Shown: positions 49,125 to 58,520, counted from the first letter of the stretch. The stretch is 64,000 nt of DNA from Njordibacter sp937773555 (GCF_047730085.1 NZ_CP159830.1:2108001-2172000), one strand, 5' to 3'. Program-made: numbers and translations. Notes: generated from the sequence alone by a model not told the origin.

Positions 49125-50417
49125 CTAAGCTAAACGAAACTTTCTTAAGCCTAGCATCATTAACCCAGTGGCTAACACCAGATAAACCGCCATGGTTAAA
49201 ACGGATTGCTGAAAACTATACCCTAGATCCACCAAGTACCCTAACCATACCGGGCCTAGTGCTGAAGCGAACACCACAAAGGTCCAATATAAGCTCTTAA
49301 TAGACCCCAAGTAACGTACCCCATAACATTCTGGCCAAAGGGCAGCTTGTGCTGTTTGCGCTAGGCCTGAGCCTATGCCTAGGAACACCATATAAGGCCA
49401 AATAACCCAATAACTATCCACTAAATTTATCATTAGTAGCGCAGCAACCAAAGGTAGCAGTGTAAATGGCATGAGTGAAAGCGCACTAAAACGATCAATT
49501 AGTTGTCCCGAAATAACAGCCATAACTGTGGCTATGAGTGAATAAAGCAGGTAGTTGCCCGTAATAAAGGTATGAGACCAGCCTTTCTCATCAGCTAGAT
49601 TAAGGTGATGAAAAAATAGCGCAGTACTCACCAAAGATGTGGCCGATACACCCGGTAGAATTAAGTAGAAGCGATAGTCTTTGAGCACATCTCGGCGCCG
49701 CCAAGACTTGGCATTGATAAGGTTCTCAACAGATTGAGTAGCTGATGTTTCTTTAGCGACTGAGGTGGCCTGATCCAGTGAGGCCTCTTCTTGCGCCTTG
49801 AGCTTTTGCTCATAGTCCTGATGACGTCCATGATGACCTCTCAACAACCACATGCTGGCAGGCAGTATGATAAGCAGCGCAACTAGAGCAACACCCATAT
49901 AGCTCCAGCGCCAGCCTACAGCTGCAATAGCTGTGACTGCAATGATTGGTAATGCGGCTTCACCTGCCGCAAAACCCATCGCTGCCATTGCGGTGGCTTT
50001 ACCACGCTGTTGTTCAAAATAACGGCCCATAGTGGTATACGCCACATGGCTCATTAAGCCTTGCCCCGATTGACGTAATAAAAATATCCCAACAACAAGC
50101 CAAGCAAAGCTGTGTACTTGGGTAATAAACCAACAGGCAAACGCCAAAAACAAAACCACAAAAAACGTATACCGTTGCAATGGCACCTGATCAATCAATT
50201 TGCCTGTAACCGGCAATAATAAGGCACTCAACAAAGTACCAGCCATATAGATGCCACCCCATTGAGTGTGGCTCATAGCAAAATCTTGCTGAATGGCGTG
50301 GCCAAATATGCCAATAAAATAGGTCTGCCCGAAAGAAGAGGCAAAAGCGGTGATTAAACCAAACAATACGAAGCGCATATGGTTTTTCAACAATAATCCG
50401 TATGCGCCTAATATCAT
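49125..50417 (-). CDS. MFS transporter, substrate unknown
   Basis: A 430-residue major-facilitator protein with twelve predicted membrane helices split six and six by a long charged loop around residues 190-240 (YEQKLKAQEEASL). A start at ATG 50378 (residue 14, MRFVLFGLITAFASSFGQTY) is also possible. FGQTYFIGIFGHAIQQDF and the GKLIDQVPLQRY loop resemble monocarboxylate/oxalate-formate-type carriers. It lies 35 bases downstream of putA on the same strand, so import of proline or a related metabolite is a guess from position only. Confidence 0.85.
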   Translation of the reverse strand: MILGAYGLLLKNHMRFVLFGLITAFASSFGQTYFIGIFGHAIQQDFAMSHTQWGGIYMAGTLLSALLLPVTGKLIDQVPLQRYTFFVVLFLAFACWFITQVHSFAWLVVGIFLLRQSGQGLMSHVAYTTMGRYFEQQRGKATAMAAMGFAAGEAALPIIAVTAIAAVGWRWSYMGVALVALLIILPASMWLLRGHHGRHQDYEQKLKAQEEASLDQATSVAKETSATQSVENLINAKSWRRRDVLKDYRFYLILPGVSATSLVSTALFFHHLNLADEKGWSHTFITGNYLLYSLIATVMAVISGQLIDRFSALSLMPFTLLPLVAALLMINLVDSYWVIWPYMVFLGIGSGLAQTAQAALWPECYGVRYLGSIKSLYWTFVVFASALGPVWLGYLVDLGYSFQQSVLTMAVYLVLATGLMMLGLRKFRLA

Positions 50418-50452
50418 GCGTTATAACCCCTAATTAGCCAATTCAAATACTA

Positions 50453-53400
50453 TTATTCCCCTGCCGCGATGAGGCTCGCATTTCCTCCTGCGGCAGTGGT
50501 ATCAATACACAAATGGCGCTCCATCGTATATCGCTGAGGGTCTGCAGTTTCGCTAATCAGTGGCAGCAGAGGACCCAGCTTATTAGCTAAGGCCAGCCTT
50601 AGTTGTTGTTGATAAGGCCCATGACTATTCGCAGCTACCGCATGATAGCCCGACAACTGTGTGATGTCTGTAGCTGAAAGCTGTCCTTTAATCACCACTA
50701 AGGGCAGATCACTGCTGGGTAAGTTGAGGTCATTAGCGACTAACACCACACCGTTGCCCTGCGCCAGTGCGGTCTGCGCTTGTAGCAAAGCAGCCTGTCG
50801 ACCTGGCCCAAGACACAGCACTATGCCACGGGCAACAGTACTGAGCTGATTTAATTCTCCTGTTGGGCCAGGCAACAATATTACATTGCGGCACAAGTCT
50901 TGTAAGCGACTCGCTTGGCCACCAAACACATGAGTTAATTGAGACAAACGATCACTGCTATTTTGCCATTGATCAAGTGCTTTGGCAGATAGAGAATCTA
51001 TGGCGTGCTGAACCTGCCCTAGGCTTACAATACTGCCTGATGGGGTGGCTGCCTGCACTAGTTGTGGTTTACGTAAACGTTGCACATACTGAGGGCCACC
51101 AGCTTTAGGACCAGTACCTGACAAGCCTTCACCGCCAAATGGCTGGCTACCCACTACGGCACCAATTTGGTTACGGTTTACGTAGGTATTGCCTGCGTGC
51201 ACACCTTTTACCAACTGTTCTACATGCGCATCTACACGGGTGTGCACACCAAAGGTTAAGCCATACCCTTGCGCATTAATGGTATCTATTAACTTGGCTA
51301 AGCCTTTTGCTGCAAAGGTAGCCACATGCAATACGGGGCCAAAAATCTCTTCGCTAAGGTCTTCAATACCATTAAGCTTAATAACTGCAGGGCCTACAAA
51401 CAAACCTGCTTTTGGTGCGCTAAGCTGCTTAAGTAAGTTGCCTTTGGTGGCATGTTCGGTAATGTGCTTTTCAATTTTAGTTTTGGCAGCTGCATCAATT
51501 ACCGGGCCTATATCGGTATTTAAATGCCACGGGTTGCCTATGGTAAGTTCATCCATTGCCCCATAAAGCATGTGTAACACTTTGTCGGCAATGTCTTCTT
51601 GCACATACAGCATACGCAAAGCGGAGCAACGCTGGCCAGCACTTTGGAAAGCCGAGGCCAATACGTCCCGTACTACTTGTTCTGGAAGCGCGCTAGAATC
51701 TACGATCATGGCATTAATGCCGCCAGTTTCAGCAATCATCACGGCATCTGCAGCCAAGTGTGTCGCCATCACACGGTTGATGTGTTGCGCCGTGGGAGTG
51801 GAGCCCGTAAAGCAAACACCACTCACCCTTGCATCACTGGTAATAGGCGCACCTACCTCCTTAGAACCACCCGGTAAAAACTGCACTGCGGCTGCAGGAA
51901 TACCCGCTTCGTGCATGAGCTGCACCGCGCGATAAGCCACTAAATTGGTTTGGCTTGCAGGTTTAGCTAGTACGGCGTTACCCGCTGCCAAGGCAGCAAA
52001 TATTTGGCCACTAAAAATAGCCAAGGGGAAGTTCCACGGCGAAATACAGCTCACTACACCAAGGCCCTGGTTATAAGGCGTCGCTGCCATTTCTTGGGCG
52101 TAAAAACGGGCAAAATCTACCGCTTCACGTAGCTCACCTACGGCATCTAGCCAGTTTTTTCCTGCTTCCCTAGTTAAGATCGCAAACAGTTCTGTTGCAT
52201 TGGCTTCATACAGGTCTGCTACCTTCTCAAAACAGGCCACTCGCTGTGCAATTGGCATGGCCAACCACTGAGCCTGCCCCTGAGGCGCCGATACCATTGC
52301 AGCTTCAAGCTGTTCTTTAGAGGTCAAAAACACTTGCCCCACCTGCTCGTCGTCTGTGGCCGGGTTGATCACCCATTCAAGCGCGCCTTCTACACCTGAG
52401 CCATTAGCCACAATAGGCATAGCCTGCCAGCGTTCTTGGGCTAAGTGAGCTCGCTCTACTTGCATGCCTTCAACTGTCGGTGCATCAGTAATATCCCAGC
52501 CCTTGGCGTTTTTTCTAAAACTGCCACCTTCCTGAGCAAATAAGTCTTTGGGCTGCACTATGGCATGACTACCACAGCTTAAACCCTGATCTAAGCGCTC
52601 TAAAACCGCATTTACAGGGTCTTGAGCAATGGTTTCTGGGGCTATTTCTGGGTTTACGAGCTGGTGAACAAAGGAGGAATTAGCGCCGTTTTCTAACAAT
52701 CGCCTAACCAGGTAGGCCAATAAATCTTGGTGTGCACCTACCGGTGCATAAACCCGACAACGCACACCACCTTGGGCCATTACACTTGCGTGTAAGGACT
52801 CGCCCATGCCGTGTAAACGCTGAAATTCGTATGCTTGGCTAGCATCTGCTAACTGTAAAATGGCCGCTACAGAGTGGGCATTATGGGTGGCAAACTGAGC
52901 ATAAATACGATCATTCATCGTTAGTATTTGTTTTGCACAAGCTAAATAAGACAAATCCGTATTGGCTTTACGGGTAAATACAGGAAACCCTTTTAAACCC
53001 ATCACCTGCGCGCGTTTTATTTCTGCATCCCAGTATGCGCCCTTAACCAAGCGCACCATGATCTTGCGATCTAAGCCTTTGGCTAGCTCATAGAGCCAAT
53101 CCAACACCCAGGGCGCGCGCTTACTAAAGGCCTGCACCACAATGCCAAAGCCGTTCCAGCCGGCTAGCTCTGGCGCTGCTAACACAGCAGCAATCACATC
53201 AAGGGAAATATCTAAACGGTCGGCTTCCTCAGCATCTATATTGAAGCCCATATTGGCAACTTTTGCCTGCAACGCTAGTGCCAATACCTTTGGTACTAGC
53301 TCTGTTAATACGCGATCACGCTGACCCCATTCATAACGCGGGTGCAGGGCCGATAGCTTTACCGATATACCAGGGTTGTTGCGAATATCATCATCGTTAC

Positions 53401-54109
53401 AATGAGGTGCAAGGTCTGCAATGGCTTTACTGTAAGCATCAAAGTAGCGAGCAGCATCCTCTGCGGTGCGAGCCGCTTCACCCAGCATGTCATAGGAGTG
53501 AGTATAGCCTTGAGTGGTCAGTTTTTTGGCGCGGTGCGTTGCTTCTTTCATGGTGCGGCCTAACACAAACTGAGAACCCAATTCTTTCATTGCTTGTGCC
53601 ACTGCCTTACGGACCAAAGGCTCACCTACACGCTTAACAAGGCTGCGCATGGTAGAGCCTAGCTTGTCTGCATCTACTGGTGCCAAAAGTTTACCGGTTA
53701 CTAACAACGCCCATGTAGAGGAGTTAATGAGGGATGAGTTGGAGTGCCCAAGGTGACTCGACCAATCCCCTGCTTGCACCTTATCTTCAATCAATGCATC
53801 TATGGTGGCTTTGTCTGGCACTCGCAGCAGGGCTTCAGCCATACACATCAGTGCCACACCCTCTTTTGTACTTAAGCCATATTCGCCAAGGAACTTTTCC
53901 ATCATTGTAGGGCTAGAGTGATTACGCACCTGACGCACCAATTCAGCAGCCTGCGCAGACATCACTTCACGTGTTTCTGCTGCTAAATCTAACCCCGTTA
54001 GTAAGGATTCTATACACACCTGTTCATCCGCTAAATAGGCACTACGCATACCTAAACGAATATTTTGAAGCTGCTCTTTATTGGGCAGTGCGGCAGTGTT
54101 ATTAGCCAT
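50453..54109 (-). CDS. putA: Bifunctional proline dehydrogenase/P5C dehydrogenase PutA
   Basis: Oxidises proline to glutamate in two steps. The 1218-residue protein has an N-terminal arm, then the FAD proline dehydrogenase barrel (NPGISVKLSALHPRYEWGQ, RLVKGAYWDAEIKRAQ, FATHNAHSVAAI, YAPVGAHQDLLAYLVRRLLENG). The aldehyde dehydrogenase domain follows with Glu in AETGGINAMIVDSS and Cys in QSAGQRCSALR. A C-terminal domain (type B PutA) ends in GGNASLIAAGE. The ribbon-helix-helix DNA-binding segment of enterobacterial PutA is absent, so it cannot repress its own gene. The divergent Lrp-type gene is the likely regulator. The product glutamate ties to the D-glutamate cassette. Confidence 0.98.
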   Translation of the reverse strand: MANNTAALPNKEQLQNIRLGMRSAYLADEQVCIESLLTGLDLAAETREVMSAQAAELVRQVRNHSSPTMMEKFLGEYGLSTKEGVALMCMAEALLRVPDKATIDALIEDKVQAGDWSSHLGHSNSSLINSSTWALLVTGKLLAPVDADKLGSTMRSLVKRVGEPLVRKAVAQAMKELGSQFVLGRTMKEATHRAKKLTTQGYTHSYDMLGEAARTAEDAARYFDAYSKAIADLAPHCNDDDIRNNPGISVKLSALHPRYEWGQRDRVLTELVPKVLALALQAKVANMGFNIDAEEADRLDISLDVIAAVLAAPELAGWNGFGIVVQAFSKRAPWVLDWLYELAKGLDRKIMVRLVKGAYWDAEIKRAQVMGLKGFPVFTRKANTDLSYLACAKQILTMNDRIYAQFATHNAHSVAAILQLADASQAYEFQRLHGMGESLHASVMAQGGVRCRVYAPVGAHQDLLAYLVRRLLENGANSSFVHQLVNPEIAPETIAQDPVNAVLERLDQGLSCGSHAIVQPKDLFAQEGGSFRKNAKGWDITDAPTVEGMQVERAHLAQERWQAMPIVANGSGVEGALEWVINPATDDEQVGQVFLTSKEQLEAAMVSAPQGQAQWLAMPIAQRVACFEKVADLYEANATELFAILTREAGKNWLDAVGELREAVDFARFYAQEMAATPYNQGLGVVSCISPWNFPLAIFSGQIFAALAAGNAVLAKPASQTNLVAYRAVQLMHEAGIPAAAVQFLPGGSKEVGAPITSDARVSGVCFTGSTPTAQHINRVMATHLAADAVMIAETGGINAMIVDSSALPEQVVRDVLASAFQSAGQRCSALRMLYVQEDIADKVLHMLYGAMDELTIGNPWHLNTDIGPVIDAAAKTKIEKHITEHATKGNLLKQLSAPKAGLFVGPAVIKLNGIEDLSEEIFGPVLHVATFAAKGLAKLIDTINAQGYGLTFGVHTRVDAHVEQLVKGVHAGNTYVNRNQIGAVVGSQPFGGEGLSGTGPKAGGPQYVQRLRKPQLVQAATPSGSIVSLGQVQHAIDSLSAKALDQWQNSSDRLSQLTHVFGGQASRLQDLCRNVILLPGPTGELNQLSTVARGIVLCLGPGRQAALLQAQTALAQGNGVVLVANDLNLPSSDLPLVVIKGQLSATDITQLSGYHAVAANSHGPYQQQLRLALANKLGPLLPLISETADPQRYTMERHLCIDTTAAGGNASLIAAGE

Positions 54110-54210
54110 GGTTAATCCAAAGAGTGATGTATTTAGCGTGGCATTCTAGGCTCATATTGAAGTATAAATTTACTACATACTCACCATACAGGACAATAAA
54201 CAACTATATT

Positions 54211-54224
54211 TATTTATATAAATA
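54211..54224. promoter_or_regulatory. Perfect 14-bp AT palindrome, candidate Lrp-type operator
   Basis: TATTTATATAAATA is an exact palindrome near the middle of the 204-base region between divergent putA and its Lrp-like regulator. The surrounding bases are very AT-rich. Lrp-family dimers favour such sites. A role as PutR operator is inferred; other AT tracts in the same region could also bind. Confidence 0.42.
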
Positions 54225-54313
54225 GGTAAATAATTTACAATATATATTATCAATAGGTATATTCACTAAATAAAAACCAACCTTTAGCATCACTAGGGTA
54301 AAATGGGAAACTC

Positions 54314-54760
54314 ATGAATAAGCTAGATCGCCACGACCTAGCCATCATTGCAGCACTGCAGAAAGATGGCCGTATGACTATTACTGCCCTATCCGAACAG
54401 GTAGGGTTATCTAGCACGCCTTGTCAAATTCGCCTCAAACGCCTGCAAAAACAAGGCTTTATAACAGGCTATGTAGCCTTAGTTAACAAAACCAAGCTAG
54501 GGCTAGATCATGTAGCGTTTGTGCAGGTAACCTTAGCTTCCACTAACAGTAAAGCGTTGGCAGCTTTTAATGCTGCTGTGTGCACCATTGCCGAAATAGA
54601 GCAATGCCATATGACCGCCGCTAGCTTTGATTACTTGTTAAAAGTGAGGACTAAAGACATGGCGAGTTATCGCGCCGTGTTGGGAGAAAAAATATCTAGC
54701 CTACCCCATGTGGTGCAAACCAGTACCTTCGTAGTGATGGAAAGTGTAAAAGACGTTTAA
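54314..54760 (+). CDS. Lrp/AsnC-family regulator, probable PutR
   Basis: A 148-residue Lrp-type regulator. The N-terminal helix-turn-helix is LDRHDLAIIAALQKDGRMTITALSEQVGLSSTPCQIRLKRLQKQGFI read in order; a C-terminal ACT-like effector domain follows (VAFVQVTLA, then IEQCHMTAASFDYLLKVRTKDM). It is divergent from putA by 204 bases, the arrangement of PutR in alphaproteobacteria and pseudomonad PruR analogues. Activation of putA by proline is expected from this context. GGGAAACTC before ATG is a weak ribosome site. Confidence 0.9.
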   Translation: MNKLDRHDLAIIAALQKDGRMTITALSEQVGLSSTPCQIRLKRLQKQGFITGYVALVNKTKLGLDHVAFVQVTLASTNSKALAAFNAAVCTIAEIEQCHMTAASFDYLLKVRTKDMASYRAVLGEKISSLPHVVQTSTFVVMESVKDV

Positions 54761-54997
54761 GGCTTTAGCATGACATCCAACCAAGGCCCGCGCGGGTGCT
54801 GGCTTTGGGCCACTACTCACATCCAACATAGCCTTGATATGCAAACGCCTTCAGGGTAATCAATACCGAAGTCTCATCTAGCTCTCCATTATCAGGTTCA
54901 TGGCACTCCTACAACCTGCACATGAAAGAAGTAAGGCAATAGTTTTTAAACTGTTTTAGAGCGCTGCCCTAATGCTTTTGGTAATAAAAACATCAAA

Positions 54998-55261
54998 TTA
55001 GAGGCCTAGCTTATTGGCTTCGGTTACCGCCCAACCTAGGTTGTTCACATACCGCCCTTCGGCGGGTTCAAAGCTCACTCCATGGACCCCCAATTCAGCC
55101 ATCATATGTACCAAGGGCTTGCCCATTGCTAATGCATAGTCCGACGCCTATTTAAACGATTGCTGAAAATCCTATTGCCAATTAATATCACGTGCCAAAC
55201 CACGATTACCCACTAGCCAATAATGCGTGCTGGTATTAACAAGCACCTGCAGTACGCCACA
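54998..55261 (-). pseudogene. Decayed gene fragment with two in-frame stops, unidentified
   Basis: One minus-strand frame keeps good protein character over 88 codons but contains TAG stops at 55174-55172 and 55150-55148. The pieces read VLVNTSTHYWLVGNRGLARD, then ASDYALAMGKPLVHMMAELG, then FEPAEGRYVNNLGWAVTEAN, ending at TAA 55000-54998. I do not recognise the family; a C-terminal fragment of an oxidoreductase or acyl-group enzyme is possible. The rest of 54761-55460 has no intact gene. A plus-strand reading of 49 codons at 55223-55372 (including LVDYTGRPINID) overlaps this fragment and may be a remnant too. Confidence 0.45.
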
Positions 55262-55460
55262 CTAGTGGATTACACGGGCCGCCCCATCAATATTGACCCC
55301 ACAAGCAAAGAGGCACTCTACGCCCACAAATCAGTGATCTACCGCCGCTTGATGGCGCTGCAAAAATGGTAACTCATTAAATAGCATAGACAGGTTGGCA
55401 CACAGCTTTGGCACAGGGATAATAGGGCTAACTTCAGTTCACATATCTGGGCAGCTCATC

Positions 55461-56345
55461 ATGAACACAACCCCACCCGTAGGTTTCATTGGTCTTGGTT
55501 TAATGGGCCAAGCCATGGCTACACAACTACTTAATGCTGGTTATGACCTGTGTATTCATAGCCGTACAGCCACCAAAGCAGAACCATTAATAGCACTTGG
55601 TGCCACCTACGCACACACCCCAGCAGAGTTAGCGAGAAAGGTAAAAAGCGGTATTATTATTGTGTGCGTGACCGATTCTATTTCTCTAGAAGACGTATTG
55701 GCAGGTGAACAAGGGCTATTAGAACCTATGGCCACCGGCTGTTTGATCATTGATATGGGCACCAGCCGTTTTGACCTTACCCAAAAGCTAGCTCATAAAA
55801 CCCAAGCAAAGGGCGCTCATTATATGGACGCTCCAGTATCTGGTGGCCAAATAGGTGCGCAGCAAGGCACCCTATCCATCATGGCTGGAGGACAGTTCAG
55901 TCAGCTCCAACGGGCTCAACCTTTATTCGATGTTATGGCAAAAAAAACCACCCATGTGGGAGATGTCGGTTGTGGCCAATTGGCTAAAACAGCCAATCAA
56001 ATGATTGTAGGTGCAACCCTTAATATCGTTGCAGAGGCGCTTTTCTTAGCACAAAAAAATGGCGCTGATCCAGCTAAGGTCAGAGCTGCCTTAGGGGGTG
56101 GCTTTGCTGATAGCAAAATCTTACAAATTCATGGCCAGCGCATGATCGACAAAGACTTTACCCCAGGTGCTCGCGCCGCCACTCAGCTTAAAGACTTACA
56201 ACAGGCCCAAGACCTAGCGGCACAAAGCCAACTACAATTGCCCCTTAACAACACCAGCCTGAGTCAATGGCAAGCTATGGTGGATGCTGATCTTGGCGGG
56301 CTAGACCAAGCTGGCATAATAGCTTGGGTTACACTGAACAATTAG
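55461..56345 (+). CDS. Tartronate semialdehyde reductase-like beta-hydroxyacid dehydrogenase
   Basis: A 294-residue NAD(P)-binding enzyme of the 3-hydroxyisobutyrate/2-hydroxy-3-oxopropionate reductase family. PVGFIGLGLMGQAMATQLLNAGYDL is the Rossmann motif with the family fingerprint. DAPVSGGQIGAQQGTLSIMAGG is the substrate-binding signature, and the catalytic Lys lies in GQLAKTANQMIVGA. The C-terminus DADLGGLDQAGIIAWV is typical. I chose ATG 55461 over an upstream start at 55395. Its neighbours include fragments of a homologous reductase and of hydroxypyruvate isomerase, so a glyoxylate or tartronate semialdehyde role (GlxR/GarR-like) is suggested but not proven. Confidence 0.82.
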   Translation: MNTTPPVGFIGLGLMGQAMATQLLNAGYDLCIHSRTATKAEPLIALGATYAHTPAELARKVKSGIIIVCVTDSISLEDVLAGEQGLLEPMATGCLIIDMGTSRFDLTQKLAHKTQAKGAHYMDAPVSGGQIGAQQGTLSIMAGGQFSQLQRAQPLFDVMAKKTTHVGDVGCGQLAKTANQMIVGATLNIVAEALFLAQKNGADPAKVRAALGGGFADSKILQIHGQRMIDKDFTPGARAATQLKDLQQAQDLAAQSQLQLPLNNTSLSQWQAMVDADLGGLDQAGIIAWVTLNN

Positions 56346-56494
56346 CTTGCTACTAAGGTCATCATTTATCATCTAGCAAGCCTCAACGCCACACATCATG
56401 GTGTACTGGGAAATTAACAAAAGTTTGAATAAGCATGAGGTGGCATGGCCAATTTTATGGACCCTGCTATTGGCCAAATTAGTTAACGATTGGC

Positions 56495-56740
56495 TTACCC
56501 TTGGTCTGGCTCTAGGGTGTGTTCTAACCATAAATAATACACAGAATGATCAAGCTCTCCACCCTTATAATCATTAACCAAACTGTGATATGCGGTTTCT
56601 ACACATTGCGCTAAAAGTAGATTAAGTCGATTTTCTTGGGCTAGGTTTAAGGCATTGTTAATGTCTTTTAATTGCGACCAAGAACGTCCACCTGGTTCAA
56701 AATTGCGCGTTACCATACGCTCACCATGCAGATTCAATAT
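56495..56740 (-). pseudogene. Truncated hydroxyacid dehydrogenase (GlxR-like), C-terminal third only
   Basis: The minus-strand reading GRILNLHGERMVTRNFEPGG followed by QLKDINNALNLAQENRLNLL and ALNL-to-HSVYYLWLEHT aligns by eye with the C-terminal part of the intact reductase at 55461 (KILQIHGQRMIDKDFTPGA and QLKDLQQAQDLA). The Rossmann and catalytic parts are missing. The homology begins near 56740, exactly where the plus-strand isomerase fragment begins. It therefore looks like one half of a deletion scar. No start signal is present, so it is unlikely to be expressed as an enzyme. Confidence 0.7.
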
Positions 56741-56906
56741 TCTACCTGACCGCGGGGAACCCATCGGTGGAGAAATTGATTATCGAAGTCTAATTAGTCA
56801 GGTACAGCAATTAGGTGATGATGGCACTTTTGGTGCTGAATATACGCCCAGAACTAACATAGACGAAGGCCTTTATTGGCTTCAGCAATGGCGCACAAAG
56901 GTGTGA
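56740..56906 (+). pseudogene. Truncated hydroxypyruvate isomerase, C-terminal end only
   Basis: The plus-strand reading PDRGEPIGGEIDYRSLISQV then QQLGDDGTFGAEYTPRTNID and EGLYWLQQW matches the C-terminal pattern of hydroxypyruvate isomerases (PGRxEPxxGEIxY, GAEYxPR, EGLxWL). The first four-fifths of the gene are gone. It is head to head with the truncated reductase, both broken near 56740. The isomerase, a glyoxylate carboligase and the reductase normally form one pathway, so this is a relic of it. Function as a protein is not expected. Confidence 0.65.
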
Positions 56907-56994
56907 GTTTTATAGTGCAAAAAATCAATAGCACCTAAGTGGCTCATGGTAAGATGGTCATTTATCAACGCTGAGCAATACACAGGATATTAAT

Positions 56995-58443
56995 ATGAAG
57001 GCACATATTGGGCTAATTGGCCTTGCCGTTATGGGTGAAAACTTAGTGTTAAATATGACGAGTAAAGGGTTTACTGTTGCTGTATTTAATCGGACCATGG
57101 AAAAAGTAAACCGCTTTATCTCAGGGCGGGGTGCTGATAAAAATATTATCGGCTGCCAGAGCATTGAGAAACTCTGTGACAGTCTAGAACGGCCCCGTAA
57201 AATTATGATGTTGATCAAGGCTGGTGAGGCGGTAGACAATGTCATCGAGTCGCTAGTGCCCTTTCTTGATAAAGGCGATATTATTATTGATGGTGGTAAC
57301 AGCCATTATCCCGATACCATTCGGCGCTGCAGCTATGTTGAAAGTAAGGGCCTTTACTATATTGGTGCGGGTGTGTCTGGTGGCGAAGAAGGTGCATTGT
57401 TGGGGCCTTCAATTATGCCTGGAGGCTCGATAGCAGCATGGCCTGCTATTAAACCCATTTTCCAAACTATTGCTGCAACCACAGGTAATGGGGAAACCTG
57501 CTGTGAATGGGTAGGCGATGATGGCGCGGGGCATTTTGTGAAAATGGTTCACAATGGCATTGAATATGGCGATATGCAGATGATCTGCGAAACCTACCAG
57601 ATGCTCAGAGATGGGCTTGGACTGTCTAATGAGGCCATGCACGATGTGTTTAAACAGTGGAATAATGGGGTTCTTGACTCCTACTTAATTGAAATTACTG
57701 CAGATATTTTAGGCTACAAAACTAGTCATGGTGAGGCTGTCATCGATCACATTCTTGACGCTGCTGGACAAAAGGGAACGGGGAAGTGGACTGCGGTCAC
57801 TGCGCTAGATTTTGGTCAACCTGTGACCCTCATTGGCGAAGCGGTCTTTGCCCGTTGCTTATCGGCATTAAAAGACGAACGAGTAGAAGCTGCCAAACAA
57901 CTCAGTGGGCCATCGATGGTTTTTGAGGGTGACGCAACGGCATTTATTGAAGATTTACAGCAGGCACTGTATGCCTCAAAAATTGTCTCCTATGCTCAAG
58001 GTTACCAGCTATTGCGAATGTCAGCCCTTGAACATGGATGGCATCTAAATTATGGCCAGATCGCTCAAATGTGGCGTGGTGGCTGTATCATTCGATCGGT
58101 CTTTCTTGATGATATTAAGGTAGCCTTTGATCATAATCCCGAACTGGTTAACCTAATGCTCGATGGCTTCTTCAAGGAGGCCATCGAGACAGCACAGGCG
58201 GCTTGGCGGCGGGTAATTATGCAATCGGTTAAGCTCGGCATTCCCATGCCCGCCATGGCTTCGGCGCTGGCCTATTACGATGGTTACCGCACAGCACGCT
58301 TGCCTGCCAACTTACTGCAGGCCCAGCGTGATTATTTTGGTGCGCACACCTATGAGAGAATTGATCAAGCAAGGGGGGAGTTCTTCCATACCAACTGGAC
58401 CGGACGAGGCGGCACCACATCAGCATCGACCTATCTTGTTTAA
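56995..58443 (+). CDS. gnd: 6-phosphogluconate dehydrogenase, decarboxylating
   Basis: Oxidises 6-phosphogluconate to ribulose 5-phosphate, producing NADPH. The 482-residue length is the long GndA form. Motifs include GLIGLAVMGENLVLNM at the N-terminus, MLIKAGEAVDNVIESL, IIDGGNSHYPDT, GAGVSGGEEGALLGPSIMPGG, and the catalytic stretch GAGHFVKMVHNGIEYGDMQMI. KGTGKWTAVTALDFGQPVTLIGEAVFAR and the final ARGEFFHTNWTGRGGTTSAS complete it. It stands alone, after the decayed pathway region and convergent with trpG2. Rpe, acting on its product, is encoded at 61574 but on the other strand. Confidence 0.97.
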   Translation: MKAHIGLIGLAVMGENLVLNMTSKGFTVAVFNRTMEKVNRFISGRGADKNIIGCQSIEKLCDSLERPRKIMMLIKAGEAVDNVIESLVPFLDKGDIIIDGGNSHYPDTIRRCSYVESKGLYYIGAGVSGGEEGALLGPSIMPGGSIAAWPAIKPIFQTIAATTGNGETCCEWVGDDGAGHFVKMVHNGIEYGDMQMICETYQMLRDGLGLSNEAMHDVFKQWNNGVLDSYLIEITADILGYKTSHGEAVIDHILDAAGQKGTGKWTAVTALDFGQPVTLIGEAVFARCLSALKDERVEAAKQLSGPSMVFEGDATAFIEDLQQALYASKIVSYAQGYQLLRMSALEHGWHLNYGQIAQMWRGGCIIRSVFLDDIKVAFDHNPELVNLMLDGFFKEAIETAQAAWRRVIMQSVKLGIPMPAMASALAYYDGYRTARLPANLLQAQRDYFGAHTYERIDQARGEFFHTNWTGRGGTTSASTYLV

Positions 58444-58520
58444 TTAGGTTAAGTCTTTTGCGTCATAGGACTGAAATAATAGGTCAGCTTTAAACCCACA
58501 ATTGAGCTGGCCTTGAATGA

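Noticed and set aside
55223..55372. A 49-codon plus-strand reading with LVDYTGRPI as a transposase tail
   Set aside because: The resemblance is to a short motif only; no ends, no catalytic residues, and it overlaps another decayed reading.
56345..56381. GCTTGCTA/TAGCAAGC hairpin after the reductase gene
   Set aside because: An eight-base stem with a 21-base loop and no T-run is too weak to call a terminator.
56446..56476. TGGCCAAT/ATTGGCCA inverted repeat as insertion-sequence ends
   Set aside because: It spans only 31 bases with no target duplication or transposase; a chance hairpin is as likely.
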